Positions 46,623-55,113 of a stretch of 60,347 nt of DNA are shown here, in pieces. Source of the DNA: Pacificibacter marinus (lineage in GTDB: Bacteria > Pseudomonadota > Alphaproteobacteria > Rhodobacterales > Rhodobacteraceae); assembly GCF_018860505.1 (NCBI RefSeq), contig NZ_JAHKPU010000024.1, forward strand, positions 1 to 60,347, read 5' to 3'. A program made the position numbers and the translations under genes. The notes below the pieces were generated by a model. That model was given only the letters and a program-made list of their open reading frames with translations, had not been told where the DNA came from and did not search any database. Numbering within the stretch: position 1 is the stretch's first letter; each line of letters starts with the position of its first letter.

Positions 46623-47747
46623 GTGCGCGCCGAGATTCAAAATTCAGTTACGAAGATCGAAAAATCCATCGAGTTGCTCAAACAGCGCCTCGACTGGGAA
46701 ACCGCGCCGTATCGCTTGGAAGAATTTGGCGCGATGATCGAAGATCCGACCCTGTGGGATGATCCTGAACGGGCACAGAAATTGATGCGGGATCGTCAGA
46801 CCTTGATGGATGCTGTCGATATGGCCAAAAGCATCGCGCAAGAGATGCAAGACAACATCGACATGATCGAACTTGGCGAAATGGAAGAGGACCAAGAGGT
46901 CATCACCGACGCCGAACAAGCTCTACAAGCGCTTGAAGTCAAAGCGGCTGAGAAAGAGTTGGAGGCTTTGCTGGACGGTGAAGCGGACGGCAATGACACC
47001 TTTCTTGAGATCAATTCTGGCGCTGGCGGCACAGAGTCATGTGACTGGGCATCTATGTTGGCGCGTATGTATATTCGTTGGGCCGAGAAAAAAGGCTATA
47101 AGGTCGAATTGCAATCTGAAAGCGCGGGCGAGGAAGCTGGCATCAAATCTGCCGCTTATAAAATTTCGGGCCACAATGCCTATGGTTGGTTGAAATCTGA
47201 AAGCGGCGTGCACCGTCTTGTGCGGATTTCGCCCTTTGACAGTGCAGCCAAGCGCCACACCTCTTTTACATCGGTGAAAGTCTACCCTGTGGTGGACGAC
47301 AATATCGAGATTGAGGTGAACCCATCAGACATTCGCATCGACACCTACCGGTCGTCCGGGGCAGGTGGGCAGCACGTGAACACCACGGACTCTGCCGTGC
47401 GGATCACGCACGCGCCAACGGGCATCGTGGTGACGTCGTCAGAAAAGTCACAACACCAAAACCGTGACATCGCCATGAAAGCTTTGAAATCGCGCCTGTA
47501 CCAAATCGAGTTGGACAAACGTTCTGCCATGGTCAATGAAGTCCATGAAAACGCAGGCGATGCGGGCTGGGGCAACCAAATCCGGTCCTACGTGTTGCAG
47601 CCTTATCAGATGGTCAAAGACCTGCGCACGAACTTTGAAACCTCTGACACCAAAGGTGTTTTGGACGGCGATTTGGACGGTTTGATGGCGGCCACTTTGG
47701 CGCAAAACGTGTCTGGAAAATCCCGCGCGGATGCTCAAGGCGAGTAA
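46623..47747 (+). CDS. prfB: Peptide chain release factor 2
   Basis: Reads UGA and UAA stop codons and triggers peptide release. The 374-residue protein has the coil domain 1, the codon-reading SPFDSA segment and the GGQ loop [17 protein letters not shown]. There is no programmed frameshift near codon 26, as expected in alphaproteobacteria. I prefer the GTG at 46623 (MRAEIQ) because an AAGG lies nine bases before it and homologues begin similarly; an ATG at 46617 is also possible. A TATAAT at 46604-46609 would place the transcription start almost on it. Confidence 0.95.
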   Translation: MRAEIQNSVTKIEKSIELLKQRLDWETAPYRLEEFGAMIEDPTLWDDPERAQKLMRDRQTLMDAVDMAKSIAQEMQDNIDMIELGEMEEDQEVITDAEQALQALEVKAAEKELEALLDGEADGNDTFLEINSGAGGTESCDWASMLARMYIRWAEKKGYKVELQSESAGEEAGIKSAAYKISGHNAYGWLKSESGVHRLVRISPFDSAAKRHTSFTSVKVYPVVDDNIEIEVNPSDIRIDTYRSSGAGGQHVNTTDSAVRITHAPTGIVVTSSEKSQHQNRDIAMKALKSRLYQIELDKRSAMVNEVHENAGDAGWGNQIRSYVLQPYQMVKDLRTNFETSDTKGVLDGDLDGLMAATLAQNVSGKSRADAQGE

Positions 47748-48088
47748 ACCTGTTCGAGCCGTTGCGCCCTATTTGTGACTGCCCTTTGGTCTAGGGATGT
47801 CGCAATTGCGAGTGCGACATTGCATTGTGATTTCGATCTTAGTGCGGGGTTTCCAAGATGTCATATAAATCATTACTTTGTCGTGTTCCGAGTTGGTCTG
47901 CCTTAGGCTTTTAAAAGCCGTGCGGTGTGCCAAACCGTGTCTTTTTGCATAGCGGAAATGAAGAAAACCGCATTCATATTCCATTTTTCCGATCTTATGT
48001 GACAAACTCACGGACGCGGCCTGTTCCTTGGCTTAGACAGGGGACAAATACGACGTGCCACAACACGTCTTTGACAAGGAAACGCACA
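47748..48088. other. Intergenic stretch before the reactive-sulfur operon
   Basis: About 340 bp without a gene. It holds an 8-bp inverted repeat with an 8-base loop, ATGTCGCA/TGCGACAT (47797-47820), and a perfect 14-bp palindrome GGCTTTTAAAAGCC (47906-47919). Either could be a terminator hairpin for prfB or an operator for the sulfur genes. The sulfide-regulator pattern ATTC-N8-GAAT was looked for and not found. Confidence 0.5.
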
Positions 48089-48523
48089 ATGATTACGGAA
48101 TTTACACCATGGGCATCATTGATCGGGGGTATCCTGATTGGTGGCTCTGCGGTCTTACTGATGGCCTTTCAGGGACGAGTGTTTGGCGCGACAGGTATTT
48201 TGGCTGGGTTCTTGCAACCCAACGGATCAGGCGACTGGGCGTGGCGTGCTGCCATATTGGCGGGCATGGTCACGGGGCCAACGCTGTACATGCTGTTCAC
48301 GGGCGCTATGCCAGCGGTTGATGTGCCTGTGTCGCGTCTGGCGTTGATCGTCGGTGGATTTATTGTTGGCCTTGGGGTCACTTTCGGCTCTGGCTGCACC
48401 TCTGGTCACGGTGTCTGCGGTATGGCGCGGCTCAGTCCGCGGTCTATTGCGGCAACTGTTACTTTTATGATCACCACTGGCTTCACAGTCTACATTGTGC
48501 GCCATATTTTGGGAGGTGTCTAA
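48089..48523 (+). CDS. YeeE/YedE-type membrane protein (PmpA-like)
   Basis: A 144-residue half-size YeeE/YedE protein with four hydrophobic segments. The family signature is FGSGCTSGHGVCGMARLSPRS with conserved membrane cysteines, which take up or pass thiosulfate or sulfane sulfur. The ATG at 48089 has ACAAGGAAACG before it. It starts the operon, with DUF6691 (48525), the persulfide dioxygenase-like gene and the sulfurtransferase gene following. The two half proteins together match one full YeeE. Confidence 0.9.
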   Translation: MITEFTPWASLIGGILIGGSAVLLMAFQGRVFGATGILAGFLQPNGSGDWAWRAAILAGMVTGPTLYMLFTGAMPAVDVPVSRLALIVGGFIVGLGVTFGSGCTSGHGVCGMARLSPRSIAATVTFMITTGFTVYIVRHILGGV

Positions 48524-48524
48524 G

Positions 48525-48968
48525 ATGAAACATGTTTTGACCTATGCGATTGGTTTGATGTTTGGCCTTGGAATTTCCATGGGCGGCATGGCCAATCCTG
48601 CAAAAGTTGTTAACTTCTTTGATGTGGCTGGCACTTGGGACGCATCTTTGGCCTTTGTGATGGGCGGAGCTGTGATTACGGCTTTTATCGGCTATCGTAT
48701 TGTGTTTGGCCGCTGGGACACCCCAGTGTTCGAGCCTACTTTCAACGTGCCAACCAGCCGTCGGATTGATGTGCGCCTGATTGGTGGAGCGGCTGTCTTT
48801 GGTATCGGTTGGGGCATCGCTGGGTTCTGCCCTGGTGGCGCTTTGCCAGCCCTTGGTACTGGCGATGCGGATGTCTTTATCTTTTTTGCGGCTTTGGTCG
48901 CGGGCATCTTGGCAGCGAAATTTTTGATGAAACGGTCCGCGATGCGCGCAACGCAAACGGCGACCTAA
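48525..48968 (+). CDS. DUF6691 membrane protein (PmpB-like)
   Basis: A 147-residue protein with four hydrophobic segments, partner of the YeeE-like protein. It carries the matching half signature GIGWGIAGFCPGGALPALGTG with one membrane cysteine. Its start lies just past the stop of the first gene (GGGAGG before the ATG), so the two are translationally linked. Together they should form the sulfur-compound channel of the operon. Confidence 0.9.
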   Translation: MKHVLTYAIGLMFGLGISMGGMANPAKVVNFFDVAGTWDASLAFVMGGAVITAFIGYRIVFGRWDTPVFEPTFNVPTSRRIDVRLIGGAAVFGIGWGIAGFCPGGALPALGTGDADVFIFFAALVAGILAAKFLMKRSAMRATQTAT

Positions 48969-49003
48969 CGACAATAGACTTAAAGACAATAAAGGACGAT
49001 ATC

Positions 49004-49894
49004 ATGACGCTGCAATATCCTGTCAACATGTCACAAATACCTGACGTGAAAGCCTTTTTTGATCCAGCAACATGGACCATTTCTTATGTGGTGCGTGATC
49101 CGAACTCAAAGTCTTGCGCTGTCGTCGACAGTGTGATGGATATCGATTACGCGGCGGGGCGCATTTCCTATGAAAGTGCTGATGCGATCATCGCCTATAT
49201 CGAGGCCGAAGGGCTGACGCTGGAATGGCTTTTGGAAACCCATGTCCATGCTGATCACCTGTCAGGCGCGCCGTATATTCAAGGTAAACTGGGCGGCAAA
49301 ATTGGCATCGGTGAAAATATCACCATCGTCCAAGATGTCTTTGGCAAAGTGTTTAATGAGGGCACTGAATTTCAACGCGACGGGTCACAGTTCGATCGTC
49401 TGTTTAAAGACGGTGATACTTATAAAATCGGTACATTGGACTGTTTCACCATGCACACGCCTGGTCACACGCCAGCTTGCATGACGCATACTGTTGGCAA
49501 CGCCACCTTTACCGGCGATACGCTCTTTATGCCCGATGGAGGGTCAGCGCGTGCGGATTTCCCCGGTGGGGATGCGGCGACCTTGTTTGACAGTATTCAA
49601 AAGGTACTGGCCTTGCCTGACGATATGCGCCTGTTTATGTGTCACGATTACGGGCCAAATGGACGTGATATCGAGTGGGAAACCACAGTGGGCGACGAGC
49701 GTGCGCATAATATCCACGTTGGTGCAGGTAAAACCAAAGAGGATTTCGTTACCTTCCGCGAGGAACGCGACGCTCAACTGGACATGCCACGGCTGATTAT
49801 TCCGTCTTTGCAGGTGAATATGCGCGCTGGGGAATTGCCCCCAGCCGATAAGGATGGCAAAACTTTCTTAAAGGTGCCAGTGAACGGTCTGTAA
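49004..49894 (+). CDS. MBL-fold persulfide dioxygenase-like protein (Blh/ETHE1 group)
   Basis: A 296-residue metallo-beta-lactamase-fold protein. The metal motif is ETHVHADHLSGAPYIQ (HxHxDH) near residue 80, with further ligands in TPGHTPACM, FTGDTLF and MCHDYG. Persulfide dioxygenases oxidise glutathione persulfide to sulfite with O2 in sulfide detoxification. The ATG at 49004 has AAAGGA before it; earlier in-frame starts lie inside the DUF6691 gene. A sulfurtransferase gene follows. Confidence 0.9.
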   Translation: MTLQYPVNMSQIPDVKAFFDPATWTISYVVRDPNSKSCAVVDSVMDIDYAAGRISYESADAIIAYIEAEGLTLEWLLETHVHADHLSGAPYIQGKLGGKIGIGENITIVQDVFGKVFNEGTEFQRDGSQFDRLFKDGDTYKIGTLDCFTMHTPGHTPACMTHTVGNATFTGDTLFMPDGGSARADFPGGDAATLFDSIQKVLALPDDMRLFMCHDYGPNGRDIEWETTVGDERAHNIHVGAGKTKEDFVTFREERDAQLDMPRLIIPSLQVNMRAGELPPADKDGKTFLKVPVNGL

Positions 49895-49976
49895 ACCGTC
49901 AAAATCGCGCAGCACCCTGTTCTGTCCCTCAAAGGGGCAGGGCGGTTTAGACCCTACAGCATGGAAAGTACGCCTC

Positions 49977-50393
49977 ATGGATTTCAATAAAATCAACGAT
50001 CAACTCACTGTCAGCGGGCAAATTCTACCAACTGAAGTCACAACTTTGGTTGAAAAAGGTTTTAAAACCTTGATCTGCAATCGCCCTGATGAGGAAGTTG
50101 AAGAGGTATTGCAATCAACCGCAATGGAAACCGCAGCTAAGGCCGCTGGCCTGAACTTTCGCTATATTCCGATTTACCCCGGTCAGTTCACCGAAGAGAA
50201 TGTGTCTGAGCTAACAGCCGTGATGACCGATCTTGATGGACCTATCTATGCTTACTGTCGCTCAGGCACGCGGTCTTGCACCCTTTGGGCCTTGTCGCAG
50301 GCAGGTCTTTTGGACGCGGGCGATATTATTTCGCAAGCCGCCGATGGGGGCTATGATTTGCGCGGTATGGCTGCTTATCTCACTGGAAAATAA
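49977..50393 (+). CDS. TIGR01244/DUF442 sulfurtransferase-like protein
   Basis: A 138-residue protein with the rhodanese-like loop YAYCRSGTRSCTLWAL (catalytic thiol) and the motif GFKTLICNRPDEEVEE. It should transfer sulfane sulfur or act as a phosphatase-fold partner of the dioxygenase. The C-terminal GYDLRGMAAYLTGK is intact, in contrast to the paralogue at 5256-5762. It is the fourth gene of the sulfur operon, 82 bp after the dioxygenase gene. Confidence 0.9.
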   Translation: MDFNKINDQLTVSGQILPTEVTTLVEKGFKTLICNRPDEEVEEVLQSTAMETAAKAAGLNFRYIPIYPGQFTEENVSELTAVMTDLDGPIYAYCRSGTRSCTLWALSQAGLLDAGDIISQAADGGYDLRGMAAYLTGK

Positions 50394-50422
50394 TCTGTGG
50401 CCTAGATGCGTGTCGTTAACAC

Positions 50423-50464
50423 CGCGCGGCGCAGATTACAGGTTTTTGATCACTTCGCCGCGCG
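50423..50464 (+). terminator. Inverted repeat after the sulfurtransferase gene
   Basis: CGCGCGGCG and CGCCGCGCG pair over a 24-base loop. There is no clear T tract after it, so it may only attenuate transcription into the SulP gene. Confidence 0.4.
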
Positions 50465-50628
50465 TTTGAATGTGCTTGTGATATTGAAAATACGGCACTT
50501 GGCTCAAACTGGATAGGGCACAATGGCATCTGCCAACGGATGTGAGTTTTGCTCTGTCATGGTGGAGCCATTCCCTGCTCGGCTGGTGGATTATTGGACC
50601 AAGCGCCACTCATATAAGGAACGTTCAA

Positions 50629-52395
50629 GTGTCTTTTGCCCCTCGTAAATTTCGTAGATATTTCCCCATTCTCGATTGGGGGTCACGCTATACCCGTGAC
50701 ACGTTTTTCAATGACGGTATGGCGGCTTTGATCGTGACGATCATGCTCATCCCGCAGTCTTTGGCCTATGCTTTATTGGCGGGTCTGCCTGCAGAGATGG
50801 GGCTTTATGCGTCGATTTTGCCTCTCGTGGCCTATGCGATTTTTGGCACGTCACGCGCATTGGCGGTCGGGCCTGTGGCTGTTGTGTCGCTGATGACGGC
50901 GGCGGCTGTTGGCAATATGGCGCTGCAAGGCACTGCCGAATATGCCATGGCGGCGATCACTCTGGCGTTTTTATCTGGTCTGATATTGCTGGTTATGGGG
51001 TTGTTCCGGTTGGGTTTCTTGGCGAATTTCCTAAGCCACCCAGTGATTGCAGGGTTCATCACTGCCTCTGGCATTTTGATTGCGACCTCGCAGTTGAAAC
51101 ATATTTTGGGGGTGACGGCCTCTGGCCACACGTTGCTGGAAATGGTCCAATCGATCCTAAGCCATTTGGGGCAAATCAATATCATCACGCTGATCATTGG
51201 GGGGGCTGCGGTCGCGTTTTTGTTCTGGGTGCGCAAAGGGTTGAAGCCGTTTTTGACTGGCAAGGGCGTCTCGCCGCGGATGGCGGATATCGCAACCAAA
51301 GCGGGGCCTGTGGCTGTCGTTGTTGTGACAACACTTGTGTCTTTCGGCTTTGGTTTGGCCGATCACGGGGTGAAAATTGTCGGTGACGTGCCACGCGGAT
51401 TGCCACCTTTGACCCTGCCTGTGTTTTCTGGTGAGGTTTGGTCGCAACTGTTTGGCGCGGCTGTGTTGATCTCGATCATCGGGTTTGTTGAATCTGTTTC
51501 CGTGGCGCAAACCTTGGCCGCCAAACGACGTCAGCGTATCGTGCCTGATCAAGAATTGATTGGTCTTGGGGCGTCTAATATTGCAGCTGCGATGTCAGGC
51601 GGCTACCCCGTCACTGGCGGCTTTGCGCGCTCTGTCGTTAACTTTGATGCAGGGGCAGAAACGCCGGCTGCGGGTGCCTTTACCGCTATTGGTATTGGGC
51701 TGGCTGCACTGTTTTTAACGCCACTTTTGTATTTTTTGCCCATTGCCACTTTGGCTGCCACAATCATTGTCGCTGTGATGTCCTTGGTCGATTTTTCAAT
51801 CCTGCGCGGCACTTGGGCCTATAGCAAAGCCGATTTTGTTGCCGTCTTGGCCACAATTTTGCTGACGCTTGGTATTGGGGTCGAAACAGGTGTTTCGGCT
51901 GGGGTGATTTTGTCCATCGGTCTGCATCTGTACAAGACATCACGGCCTCATATCGCCGAAGTTGGCTTGGTGCCGGGCACAGAGCATTTTCGCAACATCA
52001 AACGCCATGAAGTTTTAACGCAGCCGCATGTGGTGACCATTCGCGTCGATGAAAGCCTGTATTTTGCCAATGCTCGGTTTTTGGAAGACTACATCTATGA
52101 CCGTGTCGCGGATTGTGATGAGATCAAACATATCGTGCTGATGTGCCCTGCGGTGAACGAGATTGATCACTCTGCGCTGGAAAGTCTTGAAGCGATCAAT
52201 TTGCGGCTAAAAGATATGGGGATTTCGCTTCATTTGTCTGAGGTGAAAGGGCCAGTGATGGACCGCTTACAGAAATCTCATTTTTTGCAAGCTCTGACAG
52301 GGCAGGTGTTCTTGTCACAATTTGCGGCCATCAAAGCGCTTGAGACACCCCTCAGCGATAATGACAGTTCGCGTGATGCTCATGCAGTCTTATAA
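50629..52395 (+). CDS. SulP-family anion (sulfate/bicarbonate) transporter
   Basis: A 588-residue inner-membrane transporter with about ten to twelve membrane segments and a C-terminal cytoplasmic STAS domain (HVVTIRVDESLYFANARFLE, then NEIDHSALESLEAINLRL). The SulP signature reads GLPAEMGLYASILPLVAYA. In this setting it could export or import sulfite/sulfate made by the dioxygenase. Start: the GTG at 50629 with AAGGA ten bases before it; a longer in-frame reading from 50542 starts in an unlikely segment. It is the last gene of the sulfur region. Confidence 0.9.
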   Translation: MSFAPRKFRRYFPILDWGSRYTRDTFFNDGMAALIVTIMLIPQSLAYALLAGLPAEMGLYASILPLVAYAIFGTSRALAVGPVAVVSLMTAAAVGNMALQGTAEYAMAAITLAFLSGLILLVMGLFRLGFLANFLSHPVIAGFITASGILIATSQLKHILGVTASGHTLLEMVQSILSHLGQINIITLIIGGAAVAFLFWVRKGLKPFLTGKGVSPRMADIATKAGPVAVVVVTTLVSFGFGLADHGVKIVGDVPRGLPPLTLPVFSGEVWSQLFGAAVLISIIGFVESVSVAQTLAAKRRQRIVPDQELIGLGASNIAAAMSGGYPVTGGFARSVVNFDAGAETPAAGAFTAIGIGLAALFLTPLLYFLPIATLAATIIVAVMSLVDFSILRGTWAYSKADFVAVLATILLTLGIGVETGVSAGVILSIGLHLYKTSRPHIAEVGLVPGTEHFRNIKRHEVLTQPHVVTIRVDESLYFANARFLEDYIYDRVADCDEIKHIVLMCPAVNEIDHSALESLEAINLRLKDMGISLHLSEVKGPVMDRLQKSHFLQALTGQVFLSQFAAIKALETPLSDNDSSRDAHAVL

Positions 52396-52417
52396 TGATG
52401 TGAGACTGCATTGACTT

Positions 52418-52433
52418 AATTGGTATACAATTT
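52418..52433. promoter_or_regulatory. UxuR/ExuR-like operator upstream of the aldo/keto reductase
   Basis: AATTGGTATACAATTT matches the E. coli UxuR/ExuR consensus AATTGGTATACCAATT in fourteen of sixteen positions (consensus from memory). It overlaps a TTGACT (52411-52416), so binding could block transcription of the gene at 52557. Confidence 0.6.
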
Positions 52434-52556
52434 TGCTCAAGGGGCGTGCGTGCAAAACTCTGGATCATACTAGCATTTCAGGTCATCATTACACCAAGGC
52501 ATTCGGGCCTGTGCAATCAAGACAGGCTGCACACCTCGTGAATTGGAGAAAACGCT

Positions 52557-53600
52557 ATGACTTATACCCCCGCAGAAAACCGTTATGAGACCATGAAATA
52601 TCGCCGATGTGGCAATTCAGGGCTGAAACTGCCCGCAGTGTCCTTGGGACTGTGGCACAACTTTGGTGATGACACGCCACATCAATTGAAACGCGACATT
52701 TTGCACACGGCATTTGATGCAGGCATCACCCATTTTGATTTGGCCAATAACTATGGTCCGCGCCCTGGCGCCGCTGAAACTGCTTTTGGTGAGATTCTTA
52801 AAACTGATTTTGCCGGCTACCGCGATGAGATGATCATCTCAAGCAAAGCGGGATATTATATGTGGGATGGCCCTTACGGTGAATGGGGGTCACGCAAATA
52901 TCTGATGGCATCTTGCGATCAATCCCTCAAACGTATGGGCGTTGATTACGTCGATATTTTCTATTCGCACCGCTTTGACCCAGATACACCGCTTGAAGAA
53001 ACAATGGGCGCGTTGGATAGCATCGTGCGTCAAGGTAAGGCGCTATATGTTGGTATTTCCTCATATAATTCGGATCGCACCCGCGAAGCAGTTCGCATTT
53101 TGAACGAACTCGGTACGCCCTGTGTCATTCATCAGCCAAGCTACAATATGCTCAACCGCTGGGTTGAACACGATGGGTTGAAGGACACATTGCAAGAATT
53201 GGGCGTCGGGTCCATCGCGTTTACGCCTTTGGCGCAGGGCATGCTGACCAACAAATACTTGAAAGGTATTCCAGAAGGATCACGCGCGACCCAAGGCAAA
53301 TCTCTGAAGCCTGAATTCGTATCTGACACCGCGATAGCCAACCTTAATAAACTCAATGAGCTGGCCTCTGGGCGCGGTCAAACTTTGGCACAAATGGCCA
53401 TCGCTTGGGTTCTGCGCAACAACGGGATCACGACGGCTTTGATCGGTGCGTCCAAACCGTCTCAGGTTACGGATTGCGTGGCTGCGGTGAACAATCTTGA
53501 ATTCACTGCTGAAGAGCTTGCTTTCATTGATGAGCATGCGGACGAGGAAAAGATCAATCTTTGGGCGCTGTCATCCGAGGGCAAAGGCGAAGCGAAGTGA
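52557..53600 (+). CDS. Aldo/keto reductase (L-glyceraldehyde 3-phosphate reductase-like)
   Basis: A 347-residue NADPH-dependent reductase barrel of the YghZ/MgrA/Kv-beta type. The catalytic tetrad is seen: Asp in ITHFDLANNYG (with Tyr), Lys in MIISSKAGYYM and His in IFYSHRFDPD. The NADPH end is GASKPSQVTDC. It probably detoxifies aldehydes or reduces a sugar-derived aldehyde. The UxuR-like site upstream ties it to the sugar acid genes at 53-60 kb. A strong terminator follows. Confidence 0.92.
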   Translation: MTYTPAENRYETMKYRRCGNSGLKLPAVSLGLWHNFGDDTPHQLKRDILHTAFDAGITHFDLANNYGPRPGAAETAFGEILKTDFAGYRDEMIISSKAGYYMWDGPYGEWGSRKYLMASCDQSLKRMGVDYVDIFYSHRFDPDTPLEETMGALDSIVRQGKALYVGISSYNSDRTREAVRILNELGTPCVIHQPSYNMLNRWVEHDGLKDTLQELGVGSIAFTPLAQGMLTNKYLKGIPEGSRATQGKSLKPEFVSDTAIANLNKLNELASGRGQTLAQMAIAWVLRNNGITTALIGASKPSQVTDCVAAVNNLEFTAEELAFIDEHADEEKINLWALSSEGKGEAK

Positions 53601-53635
53601 TCTAAAGCCCCGCGAAGCGGATCGAGACCTTATGG

Positions 53636-53663
53636 CGCGGCCTGTTCATCGGGCCGCGTTTTT
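53636..53663 (+). terminator. Intrinsic terminator of the aldo/keto reductase gene
   Basis: CGCGGCC (53636-53642) pairs with GGCCGCG (53652-53658), followed by five T. Confidence 0.85.
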
Positions 53664-53852
53664 ATATGACGTTTCGTCCGGTGAAATATGTCCAGTAAAG
53701 ACTGTCATCAAAGACTGGTCCTTTACGAGGGGGCGTATTGGCATATATGCGGTAGAGACCAAAGGGCCAAAGCGCTATGCGTGTCGGTCTGTCTCGCAGT
53801 AGGCCCTCAGGCGGCGCACCGCCCCCGTGGGTCACGTTTAAAGGATGATTAC

Positions 53853-54710
53853 ATGAGCTGGACCTCACGCCTAATGGTGTATGATTTCGAAGAAGGAAAA
53901 TCCTTTCCAGTCTTGGAAACAGATATGCATATCGCAGCCCCAAACTGGGCACCTGAAGGCGATGCGCTGATCGTAAACGGCGATGGAAGTCTGTTTTGGG
54001 TCGATCTTGAAAATCCGGAACTGTGGGAAATCGATACCGGATTATGTATCAAACTCAACAACGATCACGGTGTTACGCCAGATGGCGAGACCTTGATTTT
54101 CTCGGATCATACCTATGGTCAAGGGGCAGTGATCTGGACGCAAAAGCTTGGAGACGAAACCGAAGGTGCCGACCCAAACCGTGTGACGCCCAACAGCCCG
54201 TCATGGTGGCATGGTGTGTCGCCCGACGGTAAAACATTGACCTATACTGCCGTGCGAAATGGCATGTTTGGCATTTACACAATTCCGATTGAAGGTGGCG
54301 ACGAGACCTGTGTGATCGAGGGCGATCATCATTACGACGGGCCTGATTTCACCGCTGACGGGGACTGGATTTGGTTTAATTCCGAACGCTCGGGCAATGG
54401 GTCATCTGATCTGTGGCGTGTGCGTGTCGATGGTTCTGACGTCGAACAAATGACGGATGACGCGCGCGTTAATTGGTTTCCGCACCCCTCTCCTGATGGC
54501 GATAAAGTTGTTTATGTGTCGTACCTTGAGGGTGTCGAGGGGCACCCAGAAGGCCAAGAAGTCGAGCTGCGTTTGTTCAAGGGCAAAGATATTGCGCCTG
54601 AAACGATTGTGTCGCTGTATGGCGGGCAGGGCACCCTTAATGTTCCGTCATGGTCGCCCGATGGGGTGGCTTTTGCCTATGTGGAATATGCGCGACCAGA
54701 TCAGGCTTAG
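53853..54710 (+). CDS. PD40/TolB-like beta-propeller protein
   Basis: A 285-residue propeller with PD40 repeats: APNWAPEGDALIVNGDGSLF, WHGVSPDGKTLTYTA, GPDFTADGDWIWFNSERSG, WFPHPSPDGDKVVYVS and PSWSPDGVAFAYVEY. No signal peptide is visible, so it is probably cytoplasmic. It is shorter than oligogalacturonate lyases, which share the fold, and lacks clear catalytic histidines. The ATG at 53853 has AAAGGATG before it. It sits inside the sugar acid region, and a ligand- or sugar-binding role is an inference. Confidence 0.8.
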   Translation: MSWTSRLMVYDFEEGKSFPVLETDMHIAAPNWAPEGDALIVNGDGSLFWVDLENPELWEIDTGLCIKLNNDHGVTPDGETLIFSDHTYGQGAVIWTQKLGDETEGADPNRVTPNSPSWWHGVSPDGKTLTYTAVRNGMFGIYTIPIEGGDETCVIEGDHHYDGPDFTADGDWIWFNSERSGNGSSDLWRVRVDGSDVEQMTDDARVNWFPHPSPDGDKVVYVSYLEGVEGHPEGQEVELRLFKGKDIAPETIVSLYGGQGTLNVPSWSPDGVAFAYVEYARPDQA

Positions 54711-55113
54711 CCTAACTCGTGAGGGCCTTACACATGAGATCCTTGCGCGCTGCGCCGTTTAGCGGTGTGTGGCGTGCATCCTACATTTGGTGGTCCTGTC
54801 ACAGTTCAATTTACTGTTTTTCAGAGGATCAGCAGCACAGGCTTCACACGATTTGGTGATACATCCTCATCTTGAAGATGAGCTAATAACAAGTCTTTCG
54901 ATGGCTTAAACGTCATGGGTAAAAGCCAACTTTGGCAGGTATTTTGCACGCAATTGGGTTGCAATTCCGACCGAGACGTTCAATTACTATGCCTGTTGGT
55001 TGCGCGGATGGTATACCATTTTTGCTTGCGCGAACCGAGCTGGAAATTATCTAAGGGCACTTGGTGCCCTGCGAATTAAACGCACACCAGATTGGTGGCG
55101 GAAAGGTTGTCTC
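54711..55113. other. Intergenic stretch with a UxuR-like operator
   Basis: About 400 bp without a gene. Near its end lies the perfect 12-bp palindrome ATGGTATACCAT (55008-55019), listed separately. The rest is moderately AT-rich; a long open frame from 55000 is only an upstream extension of the dehydrogenase gene. Confidence 0.45.
55008..55019. promoter_or_regulatory. Perfect palindrome, GntR/UxuR-type operator
   Basis: ATGGTATACCAT is an uninterrupted palindrome containing the UxuR/ExuR core TGGTATACCA. It lies 95 bp before the dehydrogenase start. The GntR-FCD regulator encoded at 57773-58483 is the obvious candidate to bind it. Confidence 0.7.

Noticed and set aside
47941-48040. SqrR/BigR-type operator (ATTC-N8-GAAT) before the sulfur operon
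   Set aside because: Only ATTC halves are seen (CATTCATATTCC), and no GAAT partner lies at the right distance.
55000-55113. Longer N-terminus of the semialdehyde dehydrogenase
   Set aside because: The extension has no family match, and the ATG at 55114 has a good ribosome site and gives the family length.
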